Shown here one piece after another: positions 33,709 to 48,101 of a stretch of 64,000 nucleotides of DNA. The position numbers were made by a program, and so were the translations under genes. The DNA comes from Tetradesmus obliquus (lineage: Eukaryota > Chlorophyta > Chlorophyceae > Sphaeropleales > Scenedesmaceae), in the NCBI GenBank assembly GCA_030272155.1, contig CP126192.1:7784501-7848500 (forward strand), read 5' to 3'. The notes under the pieces were generated by a model. It had not been told where the DNA came from. It searched no databases and was given only the letters and a program-made list of their open reading frames with translations. Each line of letters starts with the position of its first letter. Position 1 is the stretch's first letter.

Positions 33709-36700
33709 ATGGGGGGCTGCCTGTCTAAAACTAGCGAAAGGGACGCCCAAAATGGCAACGGGGCTCCAGCAGGGCACCAGCTGTCACCAGCAGGACAGCA
33801 GGAGCAGGGGGTGACACCACAGGCCAGGGCAGCAGCAGCTGCTGCTGACAGCTCAACAGCACAGGATGCCGCAGTAACACCAGCTGATTCTGCGAAGACG
33901 GCAACATCGCAGTGTCTGACGGCATCATCACAGTGCTCAGCAGCCGTGGAAGCGGCAGCTGCACCATCAGGGACTGCTGCAGTGCACTCCGCGGGCACGG
34001 CCGTGCCTGCAGGAGCAGCGTTCTCATCAGCAGATGTCGCGTCTACGCCGGTGTTTGAGGCGCAGGTCATGCGACGGGTAAGATGCTGTCCATTGCTGCA
34101 GCATGTGCAGCTGCCGCTGCTTTCTTGCAATGCTGGCATGTGGGCATTTCATACGGCCACCATGATTGCGGCGCATGTTTACTGTATGCGACAGGCCAGG
34201 TGTGCATACCGCGGCGGCACTGCACAGCACAGCACTGGCATCAATACAGCAGAAGCACCAGCAGCAGCAGCAGCAGCAGCAGCGCCGCTGCTGGCCCTCC
34301 AGCTCCTTCAAGCGGTGCTGCTGCAAACTGGCGGTGTGTCCGCTGCATTCGTATGTGTGCAGGGCCTGCAGGGCCTCTCCTTTACTGCTGCTTCTGACTG
34401 AACCTGTTGCCGCTGCCTGACATCTGTTACAGGTGCGTGCGGTGCTGCAGGACTTGTCCTCCATTGCTGATGGGCCACTAAGCGGCACTAGCACTGGGTG
34501 CTCTGAACTCACCATACGCCTGCTGCTTCATTCCTTAATATTCCTCAAACAACTGCGGCAGGTGCTGCAGGGCTTGTCCTCCACAGCTGCTTCGGACTGA
34601 TCGTGTTTCTGCTGCATTGTATGGCTGCTCCATGACAACTGCCGCAGGTGCGTGCTGTGCTGCCGGGCTTGTCATCCATTGCTGCTTCATACTGATTATG
34701 TTTCTGCTGCATCGTATGGCTGCTGCATGGCACTTGCCGCACGTGCGTGCGGTGCTGCAGGGCTTGTCCTCCATTGCTGATGGGCCACTAAGCGGGACTA
34801 GCACTTGGTGCTCTGCACTCGCCTTGCGCCTGCTGCTTTCTCAAACAACTGCCGCAGGTGCGTGCCGTGCTCCAGGCCTTGTCTTCCATTGCTGCTGATG
34901 GCTCGCGGGGCTCGCTGGGCCAGGCAGCTGCTGTGCTGCTGCGCGAACTGAGCGAGTGTGGCGCAGACTGCGTGATGTGAGTGGCGCTGGTGTGTCTCGT
35001 GTGCATGGTTTGTTTTGAGGCATGTGGCCGGTCCAGGCGGCTGCCGTGCTGCTGCGGCAGCTGAGCGAGTGTGGCACAGACTGCGTGATGTGAGTGTTTT
35101 TGATGCCTCACTTATGTGTTTGATGACCTGTATGTCCAAAGTGTTTGTTCTGGAAAGCAGCTGTTGTGGGAATTGAGTATGCTAGCGGCACAATATTGAC
35201 ATGCAACACGAGGTGTCTGGATATCCTTGCTTGTAGCAGTACTGACCGAAGATTTGCGTGTGTGTTGCCTGCTGCAGCCTGACTGCCGCTGCTGCTGGCT
35301 CCTCAGTGTGTGTAATGGCAGGCTGTGCTGGAGTGGGTGCAAGCAGCTTGCAGAAGCAGCAGCAGCAGCTGCTGCAGACAGACCCGCGCCTCTCTGCTGC
35401 GCTGTGCTGCACACAAGGGGAGCAGCAGCCGTACCTGTACCAGACAGCAGCTACTGATGAGTTGGCTCCGGTGAGTGGGCGCTGCTGTTGGCATCAGTGC
35501 CAAAGTGTGTGTGTGAGTGTGTGAGTGAACAGTGATGCGAGCAACGTGTACAGCGGTCATCACTGCCTTTTTGAGTTGCTTCTGCGCTGTTGTCTTGGCA
35601 GCTTGCAGGGACGGGCTGTTGACTCTGCAGCGCCTTGCTCCCGCAGCTTGCAGGATCGGGCTGTGCAGCACGGCCTGAGCTCCCTTCCTTCTATGACAGC
35701 TGCATGCTAACAGCCGTGCTTGACTCTGCAATGCCTTGTTTCGCTGCTGCTTGCAGGACTGTGCTGTGCTACACGCACAGCACGCAGTGAAGTTGTAGTG
35801 TGGCGTATCCTGCAATGCGATGCTGACAACTGCTGTGGTATGTGCTACCCATGCCTTTGCTGCTTGCAGGACTGTGCTGTGCTGCACCAGCAGCACTTTC
35901 TGGGCCCCTTTTCGGCGATGCCAGCTTCTTTCTTGCTATGCCAGCTGCATGCCAACAGCTGTGCTTGACTCTGCAACGCCTTGCTTTGCTGCTGCTTGCA
36001 GGACTGGGCTGTGCTGCACGCGCAGCATGGCCTGAGCGCCCTTTCGGCGATGCCAGCTCCTTTCTAGCTACTGCAGCTGCATGCTAACAGCTGTAGCTGA
36101 CTCTGCAACGCCTTGCTTTGCTGCTGCTTGCAGGACTGGGCTATGCTGCACGCGCAGCACTTCCTGGGCCCCTTTTCGGCGATGCCAGCTTCTTTCTTGC
36201 TATGCCAGCTGCATGCTAACAGCTGTGCTTGACTGTGCAACGCCTGTGGCTTTGCCGCTGCTTGCAGGACTGGGCTGTGCTGCACCACTGCAGCACAGCC
36301 TGAGCTCCTTTCTTGCTATGCCAGCTGCATGCTAACAGCCGTGCTTGACTCTGCAACCCCTTGCTTCGCTTTTGCGCTGCACGCACAGCACGCTGTGAAG
36401 ATGTAGTGTGGTGTATCCTGCAAATCGCAGCTGACAACTGCTGTGGTATGTGTTACCCATGCCTTTGCTGCTTGCAGGACTGGGCTGTGCTGCACGCACA
36501 ACATGGCCTGAGCTCCTTTCCTGCTATGCCAGCTGCATGTCAACAGCTGTAGTTGACTATGTGCAACGACTTGCTTTGCCGCTGCTTGCAGGACTGGGCT
36601 GTGCTGCACGCGCAGCATGGCCTGAGCGCTTTCCTGGCAATGAAGGTGGGCGAGCCGGGAGAGTCGGCTGGAGTGGTGACGCTGGCCTCGCTGCGGCCGG

Positions 36701-39700
36701 CAGCGTTCATGGAGCTGTGGTGAGCGCGCATGTTTTATTCAACGTGTTATTTAATGCGAGCTGTGGCTGGTGTGGTGACGCTGGCCTCGCTGCGGCCGGC
36801 AGCCTTCATGGAGCTGCGGTGAGCGCGCTCGTGTTATACAACGTGTTATTCATCGTGAGCTGTGGCTGGCGTGGTGACGCTAGCCTCGCTGCGGCCGGCA
36901 GCGTTCATGGAGCTGTGGTGAGCGCTCGGCGCGTGTGCGTTGCTGGGCGCTTTGCTGCCTTCGTGTTGTGCGACCAGCTGTGCTGTGCGGCTGGCCTCAC
37001 TGCGGCCGGCAGCTTCCATGGAGCTGTGGTGAGCGCGCTCGTGTTACACAACGTGTTATTTATCGTGAGCTGTGGCTGGCGTGGTGACGCTAGCCTTGCT
37101 GCGGCCGGCAGCGTTCATGGAGCTGTGGTGAGCGCGTGGCGCGCGTGCGTTTGCTGGGCGCTTTGCTGCCTATATGTGTTGTGTGACCAGCTGTGCTGTG
37201 CGGCTGGCCTCGCTGCGGCCGGCAGCGTTCGTGGGGCTGTAGTGAGCGCGCGTGTTATTTATCACGTTATTTATCATGAGCTGCGGCTGGCGTGGTGACG
37301 CTTGCCTCGCTGCGCCAGCAGCGTTCATGGAGTCATGGTGAGCGCGCGGCGCGTGTGCGTTGCTGGGCAACTTGCTGCCTATGTGTGTTGCGCGACTAGC
37401 TGTGCTGTGCGGCTGGCCTCACTGCGGCCGGCAGCGTTCATGGAGCTGTGGTGAGCGCGTTTTTTCGTGTGTTGTTTATCGTGAGCTGTGGCTGGCGTGG
37501 TAACGCTAGCCTTGCTGTGGCCGGCAGCGTCCATGCCACGAACTTCATGGAGCTGTGGTGAGCGCGCAGTGTTATTTAACGTGTTATTCTTTGTGAGCTG
37601 TGGCTGGCGTGGTGACGCTAGCCTCGCTGAGATTGGCAGCGTTCATGGAGCTGCGGTGAGCGCGCGGCTTGACATGTTGAATGTAGGGGAATGTAGTTTG
37701 TAGGAGCGCAAACTGTTTTGTGTGTTTTTGATGAAGTCACACGCACTGCAATCAAGTTCCACCTTCACTGTTGCAGGATGACAGTACGTTGTTGTCAGCA
37801 TGTTGATTGTTGCTTGTGCCGCTGCCAGGTGAGATCTGCTGCTCAACATGCTGTCATCAGGGCTGCAGCGGCTGCTGGGCCACCCGCTCATGGCCGGCAT
37901 GTGCTTCAAATACTTTGTTAACACGTTACGTTTTGTTGCTTGTGCCACTGCCAGGTGGGACTCGCTGCTCAACATGCTGTCATCAGGGCTGCAGCGGCTG
38001 CTGGGCCACCCACTCATGGCCAGCACAAGCAGGCTGTTTGGACCTTTGTAACATGTTACTTTCTTTGCTTGTGCCGCTGCCAGGTGGGACCCGCTGCTCA
38101 ACATGCTGTCATCAGGCCTGCAGCGGCTGCTGGGCCACCCGCTCATGGCTGGCATGTGCAGGATTGCACACGAGCTGCAGCGGATGCACACAGACGATTA
38201 TAGGGCCTACACGATGCTGATGCTGCAGGTGCGCTCCTTGTGCTGGTGTAACAGGCTTCTGGCTTGACCCCATCGTCCTTGTAATGTAGTTGACTTGGCT
38301 TAGTAAGCAGGCAGCACTCTGCTGCTGCACAGCATCCTATGCCCCATGCATGCCAGGCCTTTCGAATCCTCTGAGCTGCACAGAAGCTTGCTTCGTGTTT
38401 TGTGCCTCCAGTTGGAACACGCCAGCTCTGGCGGGTGAGCAGCAATGGGTATGCTGCTGGGTGTAAGCATAATGCTTGTTACATCTCGTGTAAAGCAATT
38501 TGTTACATCTCTGTAAAGCAAAGGCATTTGCAAAGTGCAATGCAAGGCCGCCACATACAGAAAAGGATGTCGAGCGACTGCAATAATCGAAGCTCCTGGA
38601 GTCCCGACGCGATGCACATGAAGGATGGTACTGGAGAACGCAGAACAGCTCTGCAGTGGCCCTTGTCATGACGGCTGCTGCTTTTGTGGCCTGCACCCTG
38701 TGCTGCAATGTTGCCTGCCGCAGCGCTCCACGACGCTGCTAGAGGCCATCACTGGCATGACGCTTGCTGTGCGGCTGCTGCTCTTGTGACCTGCACACCT
38801 TTCCGCAACTTAACGAGGATGGTTACATTGCGATGTGTTGCCTGCCCGCAGCGCTTCACAACGCTGCTAGAGGCCACTACTGTCATGCCGCTTGCTGTGC
38901 GGCTGGGCTTGCTGGTGACCTGCAAATCATCATGAACTCCAATCTGCTATACTCTGCTTGCACCTGCAGCGCTCCACGACGCTGCTGGAGGCCATCACTG
39001 GCATGACGCTTGCTGTGCGGCTGGGCTTGCTCAGCAGCGATGGCCAGCAGCTGGTGGTGCAGCACCTTGCAGGAGCTGGCGGCACAGCAGCAGCAGACGA
39101 AGCAACAGCAGGTCCAGGTAAGGCCATAGGCTGGGAAGTTGCTTGAGTTTCTTTGCAGCTGCTGCTCAGCAGCGATGGCCAGCAGCTGGTGGTGCAGCAC
39201 CTTGCAGGAGCTGGCGGCACAGCAGAAGCAGACGAAGCAACAGCAGGTCCAGGTAAGGCCATAGGCTGGGAAGTTGCTTGAGTTTCTTTGCAGCTGCTGC
39301 TGAGCAGTGTTGTCCAGCAGCTGGTGGTGCAGCACCTTGCAGGAGCTGGCGGCACAGCAGCAGACGAAGCAACAGCAGGTCCAGGTGAGGCGATAGGGAG
39401 AAGCGGTTGGTGTGTTGCTCCTGCCTGCTGCTGCTGCTGAGCAGCCAGTAGCTGCTGGTGCAGCATCCTGCAGGAGCTGGCGGCACTGCAGCAGTAGACG
39501 GTGGTTTGTGTCATGCCCAACACGGAAAAATTGAATCTGATTGGGTGACAGCTGTCGCTGTGGCTGCTGCTTGGGTGGATGCAATGGGTTTGCACTTGTT
39601 AATGGTTACGGCCTGGTGTGAAGTAGACCAGGTGGAAGCTTCCCGCTCTAATAGTTGCCCTGTCACATTGGTCATTGCCGGGGGCCTTTGATTACACTGG

Positions 39701-42700
39701 GAACAGATCACGATACGGACAGATCAACAGCACTTCTTGGCGGCAGCGTATGCCTGCCTCAAACTCACTCCCTGTACGCAGAAAGCAGTCAGGGTTCAAC
39801 ACCAACATGCTCATACAGGCGGCTCAACATCCAACGAATCTTGCCTGCTGTTCATTTGCTGCTGCAGCGTGCGTGCCTGCCGCTGCTGCTGCTGCGCTGC
39901 CTGCTGCAGCCGCAGCTGAGCTGTTGCAGCTCAAGCTGGCTGCGCGGGACACCATCTTTTCCGAGGCCATCACAGCAAATGCAGTACGGCGTGTAGCTGA
40001 CACAAGTCTGTATGGCCAGGTGTGTGTGTGTGTGTGTGTGTGTGTGTTGTGAAACATTTGTAATGTGGCAGTCGTGGTTGCATAACTTGCCACACTCAGC
40101 TGCACTCAAAAAAGTTACAAGTTTCTTGTGTACTGCTCAAGGTTGCACACGTGGCAATACACTTATCTATTAAGCTTTTGCACGGCATGCATTGGATGGA
40201 AGATGGCAGTTTGTTTGTCGCTGCGCAATGCCTCTGCTTGGTCAGATGCCTGCCTTGTTGCTGATGCAGTGCTCTGTGCTGAACTTTGCTTCTGCTGTTC
40301 ACGTCTTTTGATACTTGCAGACGCGGGCACGCCCTGGCGCTGACGTGTTCCTAGGAGGAGATACAGAAGCAAGCCTTGTGGTGGTCCCCTTGCAGCTAGG
40401 TCCTGGGGTGCCTCACAAGGCAGCGTTATATGTGTTACATAACAAGCCGGGCAACTTTGCGACTGCCAAGCGGCCGATCTGCGTGCTGGCGTCCATGCTG
40501 CAGCTGCTGCTGCACAAGCAGCTGCAGGAGGGAGGGCTGCTGACAGGGGTGTGGCGGGATGCTGAAGTGCCGGCGCAGGACTTGCAGGAGGTGAGATTTA
40601 CAGATGGTTGAGGTGTCATGTTGGCTGCTTGCACAGCATGTAACAGGCATGTTGTAACGGAATGGCTCTTATCAGCTGCGTGGAAGCAGGCGAACGACGC
40701 ATCCTACTATAGTTTAAATGGCGGGTTTGTGTGACGTTAGGAGGGAGGGCTGCTGACAGGGGTGTGGCGGGATGCTGAAGTGCCAGCGCAGGATTCGCAG
40801 GAGGTGAGATGCTGTGAGGCGTTTCAGGTGGTTTAGGTATTACCTTGGTTGCATGCGCTGCGGGATGCGGCGGGATGCGCAGATGTTGGCGCATGCTGTG
40901 CAACATGCGCTCTGGTGTGAGGTGTTACAGGTGTCCACGTGCCACATCCACTTTGTGCTTTGCATCTGATGCACATCTGCGTAAGGCAGTGCATCAGCTG
41001 TGGCCTGGTGCTTCTGGGAACCTTTGCATATAACAAGGAGTCGAATGCTGCTCAGTTTGCCGAGTTGCCTTGTGTTGTGCGGGGCGGCACCTGGGGATGG
41101 CCTGCTGCTGTGTGCAGCACAGCTATCTCTCCTTATATGTATATATTATATATTGGTGTCCTCCAATTTCAAAGTAAAGAAAAACAGTAAAGAAAATAGA
41201 AGAGAAGCGTGCTTGCCTGCTTGCGCGTCAAGTATCTGCAGGAGCAGCAGCGCAGTGCGGCCTGCCACAGCAGTGCGCGGCAGCTGCTGTTACGTGCCAC
41301 CTCTCAATGCGTCTTATGTGTGTCTTATCTGCGTGCTGCTGCTGCTGCTGCTGCTGCTGCAGCATGCTGTTGTGGTGCGTGCTCCGCCTGCGGAGCCTGC
41401 GGAGAGGCAGAACTCAGGCACGCATGCATCAGCAAGCAATTCGCAGCCTTCAACAGCATCAGCGCTGGTGCAGGTGCGGCCTGCTGCAGCTTGCCTTTTT
41501 GTAGCACACATTGGGTTCGTTGTGCATGCCAGCCATGCAGCTTTGTCACAGGGCGCTGACGTCGGCCTGAGCATCTGAGATCTGTGTGATTGGTACGCAC
41601 AGCTCATAATGAGGCTCAGAATGAGGCATGCTGGCAGCCATAGTTGACGCCTGTGAGATCAGCACATGTTCGCCTCACCCTATTGCATGCTTTGTGCTGT
41701 AGTTGCATTTGCAAAGTAGCCCAGCTCGCTGCTAGCCCTATTGGACCCTCGGGTACGGTAGGGATGGTAGGAGGCGTGGAGGCGCATGATGTATCCTCAT
41801 CGCCACACACGTCCCCCTCCTTAACTAACGCGCGTGTCAAGTGTGAACACACCACGAATAGTTCGTTCATTCATTCATTCATTCATTCATTCATTCATTC
41901 ATTCATTCATTCATTCATTCATTCATTCATTCATTCATTCATTCATTCATTCATTCATTCATTCATTCATTCATTCGCTGCTAGCCTCACCCCTGTGCTG
42001 CACTGCTTGTGCTGCGGTGTCTGGTTTGCGCTGCAGATGCTGCAGCAGCAGGTGCGCAACAACCTGCAGGCTTCTCAGGTCAAGGTGAGGCCAGTGGCAG
42101 CTGCTGCACTCAGTGTGTATCTGCGCATGCAGGCTTGCGAAGTTGCAGCGGTTGCGGTTGGTGCAGCCCGTCAGCTTTTCGCATTTCATCGGCGCACATG
42201 TAAGGAATGTCACCATGCTCAGCAGTCCATCACACCACAGCAGTGTACTTTGACAAGCAACAGTGCAAGAACAGGCGCTGCACCTTCACCAGCAATGCAC
42301 TTTTGCATGAGTCAAGTAGCTTGCTTGCGAGTTGCCTGATTCTTGCACTTTTCAAACATGCAGTCTAAACACACACGCTTGTCTTGCTTGATGCTGTGGC
42401 CAACGGGGTGTGCTTTTGCTGATGGTGTTGCTGCTGTTGCAGCTCCTACAGGCAGCACGGAAAGGAGGGTACCTGCAAGGTACGCTGCAGCAGCAGCAGC
42501 AGCAGCAGCAGCAGCTTCATGTGCTGGCTGCAGGTGTAGCAACAGCTGTGCCTTGCTGTCATGGTCCACCATCTCAGCCGTAGGTGATGTCCATTCTCAG
42601 CTTTGAAAGCAGCAATTTATCCAGAACCGCCTTCTGCGCCACTGCTGTCTATGCAGCTATTCTTGCCTGTGAGCTGCCTTCCCGCATCTTGTCCTTCGTG

Positions 42701-45700
42701 CTGTCTGTCTCTTTCCGCTCCGCCTCTGACACCTGTTTCTGAGATTATCCTTGCACCTCGCTGGCTGTCTCTGCTGCGCACCCTGCACCCTGCTGTCATT
42801 TCTACCCTTGCATGGCAATATCAGAACTGGAGCTGAAGCGGGTGCTGGGCAAAGGAGGCTTTGGTGAGCAGCAGCAACAGCAGCAGCAGCAGTAATATAG
42901 CAGCGGTCTCACTGGCAGCAGTAGCAGCTGCGACGTTGGCTGCACGAACTTGCAGCTAGGGGATTGGTCGTGGCAGTGCTGCCAGTCACTGTTCTGCAAG
43001 AACTGCTGCTTGCGGCACATCACACAGTGTGATCTACAGCAACAGCAGCTGCTTAGGCGGCGATTTCAGAAACATGTGTTGACAGGTGCATCACAGAACA
43101 TGGATTCAACAGGTGCATGTACTCATGCTGCAAGTGCATCACATCATGTGGCGGTTCAATCTACGTAACGTTAGCCATCTGCCAGCCTAGTCGGTGAAAG
43201 CCCCGATCCCGTAAGGGGGAAGGATGTTATAACATGGGGGTGCTGGAAACATGATCCCAGGCATCCACGGCGCAGCTGCGCACATTATCTTTTGCCTTAA
43301 GTGTATGTCTGTACAGTCGTGACACCAAAGGCCAACGTTGCTGCTGCCTGTGGCTGCGCACGTTTGTCCCATTACCTCTGCAGGCATAGTATATGCTGGA
43401 ACCTGGAAGGGCTGCCCAGCAGCAGTGAAGGTAAGGGGCTTGCTGTATGCAATACAATACAACACAATACACTTACGGGACTGAACCCGCCCCAGGCACC
43501 AGCCCAGCGAGCCGCTACTCAGCTCGTGGGGGGAGATAGTTATGGTACTGTATGCAATGCACAGCAAGCAGGTTGTGGGTGGAGCATGTTTGCACTGGAT
43601 TGCGTCCTCTGACGGGCGTTGCAGCGCAGTGCTGCGCACTTTGACGAAGCAAAATAACACACATGGGTGCTGCCCGCATGGCCTGGCTATCTTTTGATGC
43701 TGCTGTTCCCAGAGTGCAACAGGCAACAGGCATTCTTACCGCTCCCTGAACTGCCTGTCATGCTGCGCCATGCGTATGTTGTTGTCGCGTTGCTGCTGCT
43801 GCTGCTGCTGCTGCGCTCAGGTGATGATGGTGCCCAAGCAGCAGCGGCGCGTGATGAAGGGCGCCATGGAGATGGCCGTGCAGGAGTCGCTGAGCCATCC
43901 AAACATCGTGCGGTGCGGCAAACGACTTTCCGCTGGCATGTTAGTTGTTAGATGTCTGCGCAGGAGTCATGGACCCACGCAAACAGTGTCAGGAGCAGCG
44001 GCTCATACGGTGTGGACAGCAGACAGCAGCAGCTCACTGCAGCAGCACCAGCAGTCACCGTTAGTGTGCTGATGGCAGCTGCTGCTGGAAGCAGCTGATG
44101 CAGCAGCAGACACTCCCTGCTCTCTCTGAACCACGTGTTGTTTGGCTGTAAGAGTGCTTGTGCTGTTCGACAGATGCTTCCACTGCTGTTGTTGGCCAGG
44201 CTCTACACATGACATTCACTTGTATACTAAGAGGCGGGATTTTGATGTTGATGCTGTGGTGGTGGTGCTGCTGCTGCTGCTGCTGCAGGGTGTTTGCGTG
44301 CCTGTTTGACATGGTGGAGGAAGCAGGTGCGCAGCTGGATGCAGTTCAAGTGGTCGAAAAGCAGCAGCAGCAGCAGCAGCAGGCAGACTGCGGTGTGTTG
44401 CCGTGACGCCCTAAGCGCTGCATATGCCTGTGCTGACATGCTGTGTGCGCACCGAGCATTGCTTTGCGCAGCTGCGCTTGCCAGCAGGCTGTGCTAATAC
44501 TAGTTCCATTCCATGCTCGACCATATAGTTCAACATCTGCCGTGGCTGGCCCTTCTGCTGCTGCCGCTGCTGCTGCTGCTGCAGTGTCGGTGGGCAGCAG
44601 CTCAGGCTTTGCGCCGGGCACGCTCATGTTCAACCCTGCCTGGCTGCGGTTCAGGCCGGCCGGCCCAGAAGATATGGAGGCGGGCGCGATCAGCAACATC
44701 ATGGTACGGCATGTTTCTCTTCATGTTTTGTTTCTGGGGGGGTTGTTGAATGCTTATTTTGGCGTTGTTGCTTTATTGAGAGGTGCGCGATCAGCAACAC
44801 CATGGTGCGTGATGTGTTGTACACAGCAGTGTGCCAGCTTGGGCACTGCGGGGTGCGTTTGGTTGTGCGCTGCGCTTCAGGCCGGCCAGCCCAGAAGATG
44901 TGGAGGCGGGCGCGATCAGCAACATCATGGTGTGTGGTGTGTTTGTCTGTTGATTGTTATGTTGTGTGTGTGTTGCGCAGCAGTGTGTGCGTGTGTGCGT
45001 GCGCGCGTGGGTGCGTGCGTGCATGCGTGTGTTGAGCAGCAGTGTGTTGGCCTGTGCAGGGTGCATGTTGGGTTGCGTACTGCGGAAGGTGTGGAGGCGG
45101 GTGCCATCAGCAACATCATGGTGCGCTGCACTCCCAGCTGTGACTGCTATGCATGTTTGGTGAATAGCGTACTGCGTGTTGGCACTGATCATTTCTGCTG
45201 TTTTGTGCGTGGCTGCAGGTGATGGAGTACTGTGAGGGAGGGACGCTGGCCTCCGCTGTGCGCGCGGGACTGTGGCACGAAGTATACATTCATGCGCAAA
45301 CGACACTGATGAAACCTGCTGTTCCATGCATGAATGCAGATAAAGGAGTACTGTGAGGGAGGCACGCTGGCCTCTGGCAGCATCTGGATACAGCCAGGAA
45401 CAACTCATTTATGAGTTTCCCCGTGTCCTCTTTGCTGCCGCAGATAATGGAGTACTGCGAGGGGGGCACACTGGCGTCCGCTGTGCGCGCGGGGCTGGTG
45501 CACAAGACCGAGCACATCAACGGGCGCAACTGCGCCAGCGTGACCATGTGGAAGCTGCTGACGGTGCGTGACAGCCGGTCAAACATCTGGTCAAACATCT
45601 GGTCAAACATCTGGTCAAACCTTTAAAGCATGCTGAGCCTCTCACCAGCAACCATGATAACATGCATGCTGCAGATGTCTTTTGTGCCGGCCACAAGCTG

Positions 45701-47241
45701 CCGGCCAGGCATATATGCGCTGCTGCTCTGCGACTTGCGCTGTTCCACACCTGTGTTAGCGTGACCATGTGGAAGCTGCTGACGGTGCGTGACAGCCGGT
45801 CAAACCTCTGGTCACACATGGTCAAACTTTGAGGCGTGCTGCGCCTCCCGCCAGCAAAACTTGCAGCTTGCGATGCTCCGGGTGCTGTTTTGTGCCGGCC
45901 AGATATGCATGTGCTGCTGCTGAGGGTCTCCTGCTGTTGCATCCATGCAGCCACCCATAACAATTGCTTGTTTCCTTCCTGTTCTCCTGCGTGCTGTGTG
46001 CTGTGCTGGTAGGTGCTGCTGGATGTGGCGCGTAGCCTGGAGCATGTGCACAGGCTGTCGCTGCTGCACTGCGACCTGAAGCCAGCCAACGTGAGCATGT
46101 GCTGTGTTACGTTATGTTATGTATGCTACATCCTTTAAACTGTGTGCGCATGGAAAAGCGGATGAGCTGCTGCCGCGCATTGCGTGTCCCCGGCGCTTGC
46201 ATCGCCAAAGCTTGCACGGCTGCAGAATGGCCTGCTGGTCAGCATTCGCGGCGTGGCTGCAAGCCTTGCTTGCTGCTTGGAAATTTAGTGCAGCTGGCGC
46301 TGCATCAAACAGCTGCAGCTGCCTCCTGCTGCTTGGCGTGCTACGCCTGGACACTCACATGATACAACGAGAGCTTGTGTGTCGTTTAATGTTATAACGT
46401 ATGTTATTTTCTGTGGCTGCCTCAGGTGCTGCTGAAGACCAGCCCTGACAGCTCACTGGGCCTGGTGGCAAAGCTGGCAGATTTTGGGTGAGCCGGCAGC
46501 AGCTTTTATTGTTGTAGTATATTCTTCGTTATCTTATATTCATGAGGCAGCAGCAGCGCACACAGGCACAGCAGCTGCATGTTGGACAGCTGATGACACT
46601 GCTTTGCGAAAGACGGTTGAAGCTTTGGAGTGAAGATATAGTGTCATGTGTGTCCTGGCACTATCAAACCATTAGCTGTGTATGCCTTAGCAGCAGCTGT
46701 GACTGTGTGACCTGCTTTGTCTGCGACCTATGCTTGCCGACCCAACATCAGGTGGCTGTGCCGCCTGTTGCTGCTGCAGTCAAAGCAGGGTTCAGTATAA
46801 CAAACCCCCCTTGCTGTTCTGTCTGGCTTTGTAGAGTCTGCGCGTGTGCGTCTGCGACTGCGTATGCTGATGGGTTCGCTGCTGCTGCTGCTGCTGCTGC
46901 TGCATCACTGTGCAGTCTGGTGAAGATGATGACCAACGACCGCATGTACATCCGCAACAACTCGGTCAGCGGTGAGCCTCGCTGACAGTGCTAGCTGTAG
47001 CAGCTGGCAGCAGCAGCAGCAGCACGTAGCAGCAGCACAAAGGCAGTAGTGCGAGCCGTCAGTACATCAGGTTCACGGCATGGAGAGTTGCATCGATTGG
47101 CAGTTTGACAGGCCTACTGTCATCAAGATCCTGCACAGCCGTCGGTAGTCAGCATGCGCAGGTCAGCACCTGTGGAGCTGCAACAACTGGTGCGCATCCT
47201 TTCGCTGCATCAACGCTGCTTGGACGCTGACATGTGCATCA

Positions 47242-47294
<53 letters not shown>

Positions 47295-47953
47295 AGCAGG
47301 CACCATCACGCACCTTGCGCCGGAGCGCTTTGAGACCGGCAGCCGGCTCACACCCGCAGTGGACATCTACGCGTTTGGTGAGGCAGCCTCTAATGAACGA
47401 TGCGTTTTGTGTTTGGAGTATATCGTGCCGTGCAGTCGTCTCTTCCTGCTCCTTGAGCTGCCGCTTGATGTCCCTGGTGCTCTTGGATCATTACCACTGC
47501 CTGGCCTCAGTGCTGCTGCTGCTGCTCCTGCTGCTGCTGCTGCTGCTGCTGCAGGCATGCTGATGTTTGAGGCCTACACTCGCCACCGGCCCTTTGCCAA
47601 CCTGCACCCAGCAGGCATCCTGCAGGCGTGAGTGCATATGCTCCCAGCTTCACAGCTACAGGCATGCTGCAATAGTAACAGCAATATCAGGCGTGAGTGC
47701 AATGCATTCCAGGTTTACAGCTTGTTGCATGCAGCAATATGATCAGTAATGTATCATATGCTGTCCAGTTGGTACCCAGCAGGCATCCTGCAGGCGTTAG
47801 TCCCTCTGTTTCCCAGCTTTGCAGCTATAGGCATGCAGCGGTAGTAAGCAGTAATGCGGCCCGTGCTGTCCAGTTTCTTTGCTTTAACCTCTGGCGTTGT
47901 CGCAAATGCACGAGCTGCGCAGCTTGCCTCTGCATGCCCCCTGCGCATGCCTC

Positions 47954-47988
<35 letters not shown>

Positions 47989-48061
47989 AGTTTGGGGCAT
48001 GGCAACAGGCCGGAATTGCCCTGGGGCATGACACCAAGCTGGCTCTGTAGTCTCACGGCTA

Positions 48062-48101
<40 letters not shown>

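Noticed and set aside
1650-37670. Reading the echo copies as extra exons of repeat-containing proteins
   Set aside because: Copies hold only half an exon plus one splice site, often with frameshifts, and complete in-frame genes of normal family length result when they are skipped.
38412-38434. 23-bp kinase microexon encoding LEHASSGG
   Set aside because: Attractive sequence, but it breaks phase with the following exon; a 48- or 51-bp exon ending at the same donor keeps phase, so the point is left open.
42532-42579. Possible kinase exon GVATAVPCCHGPPSQ
   Set aside because: Skipping it gives a perfect phase join from 42479 to 42825; including it shifts the frame of the glycine-loop exon.
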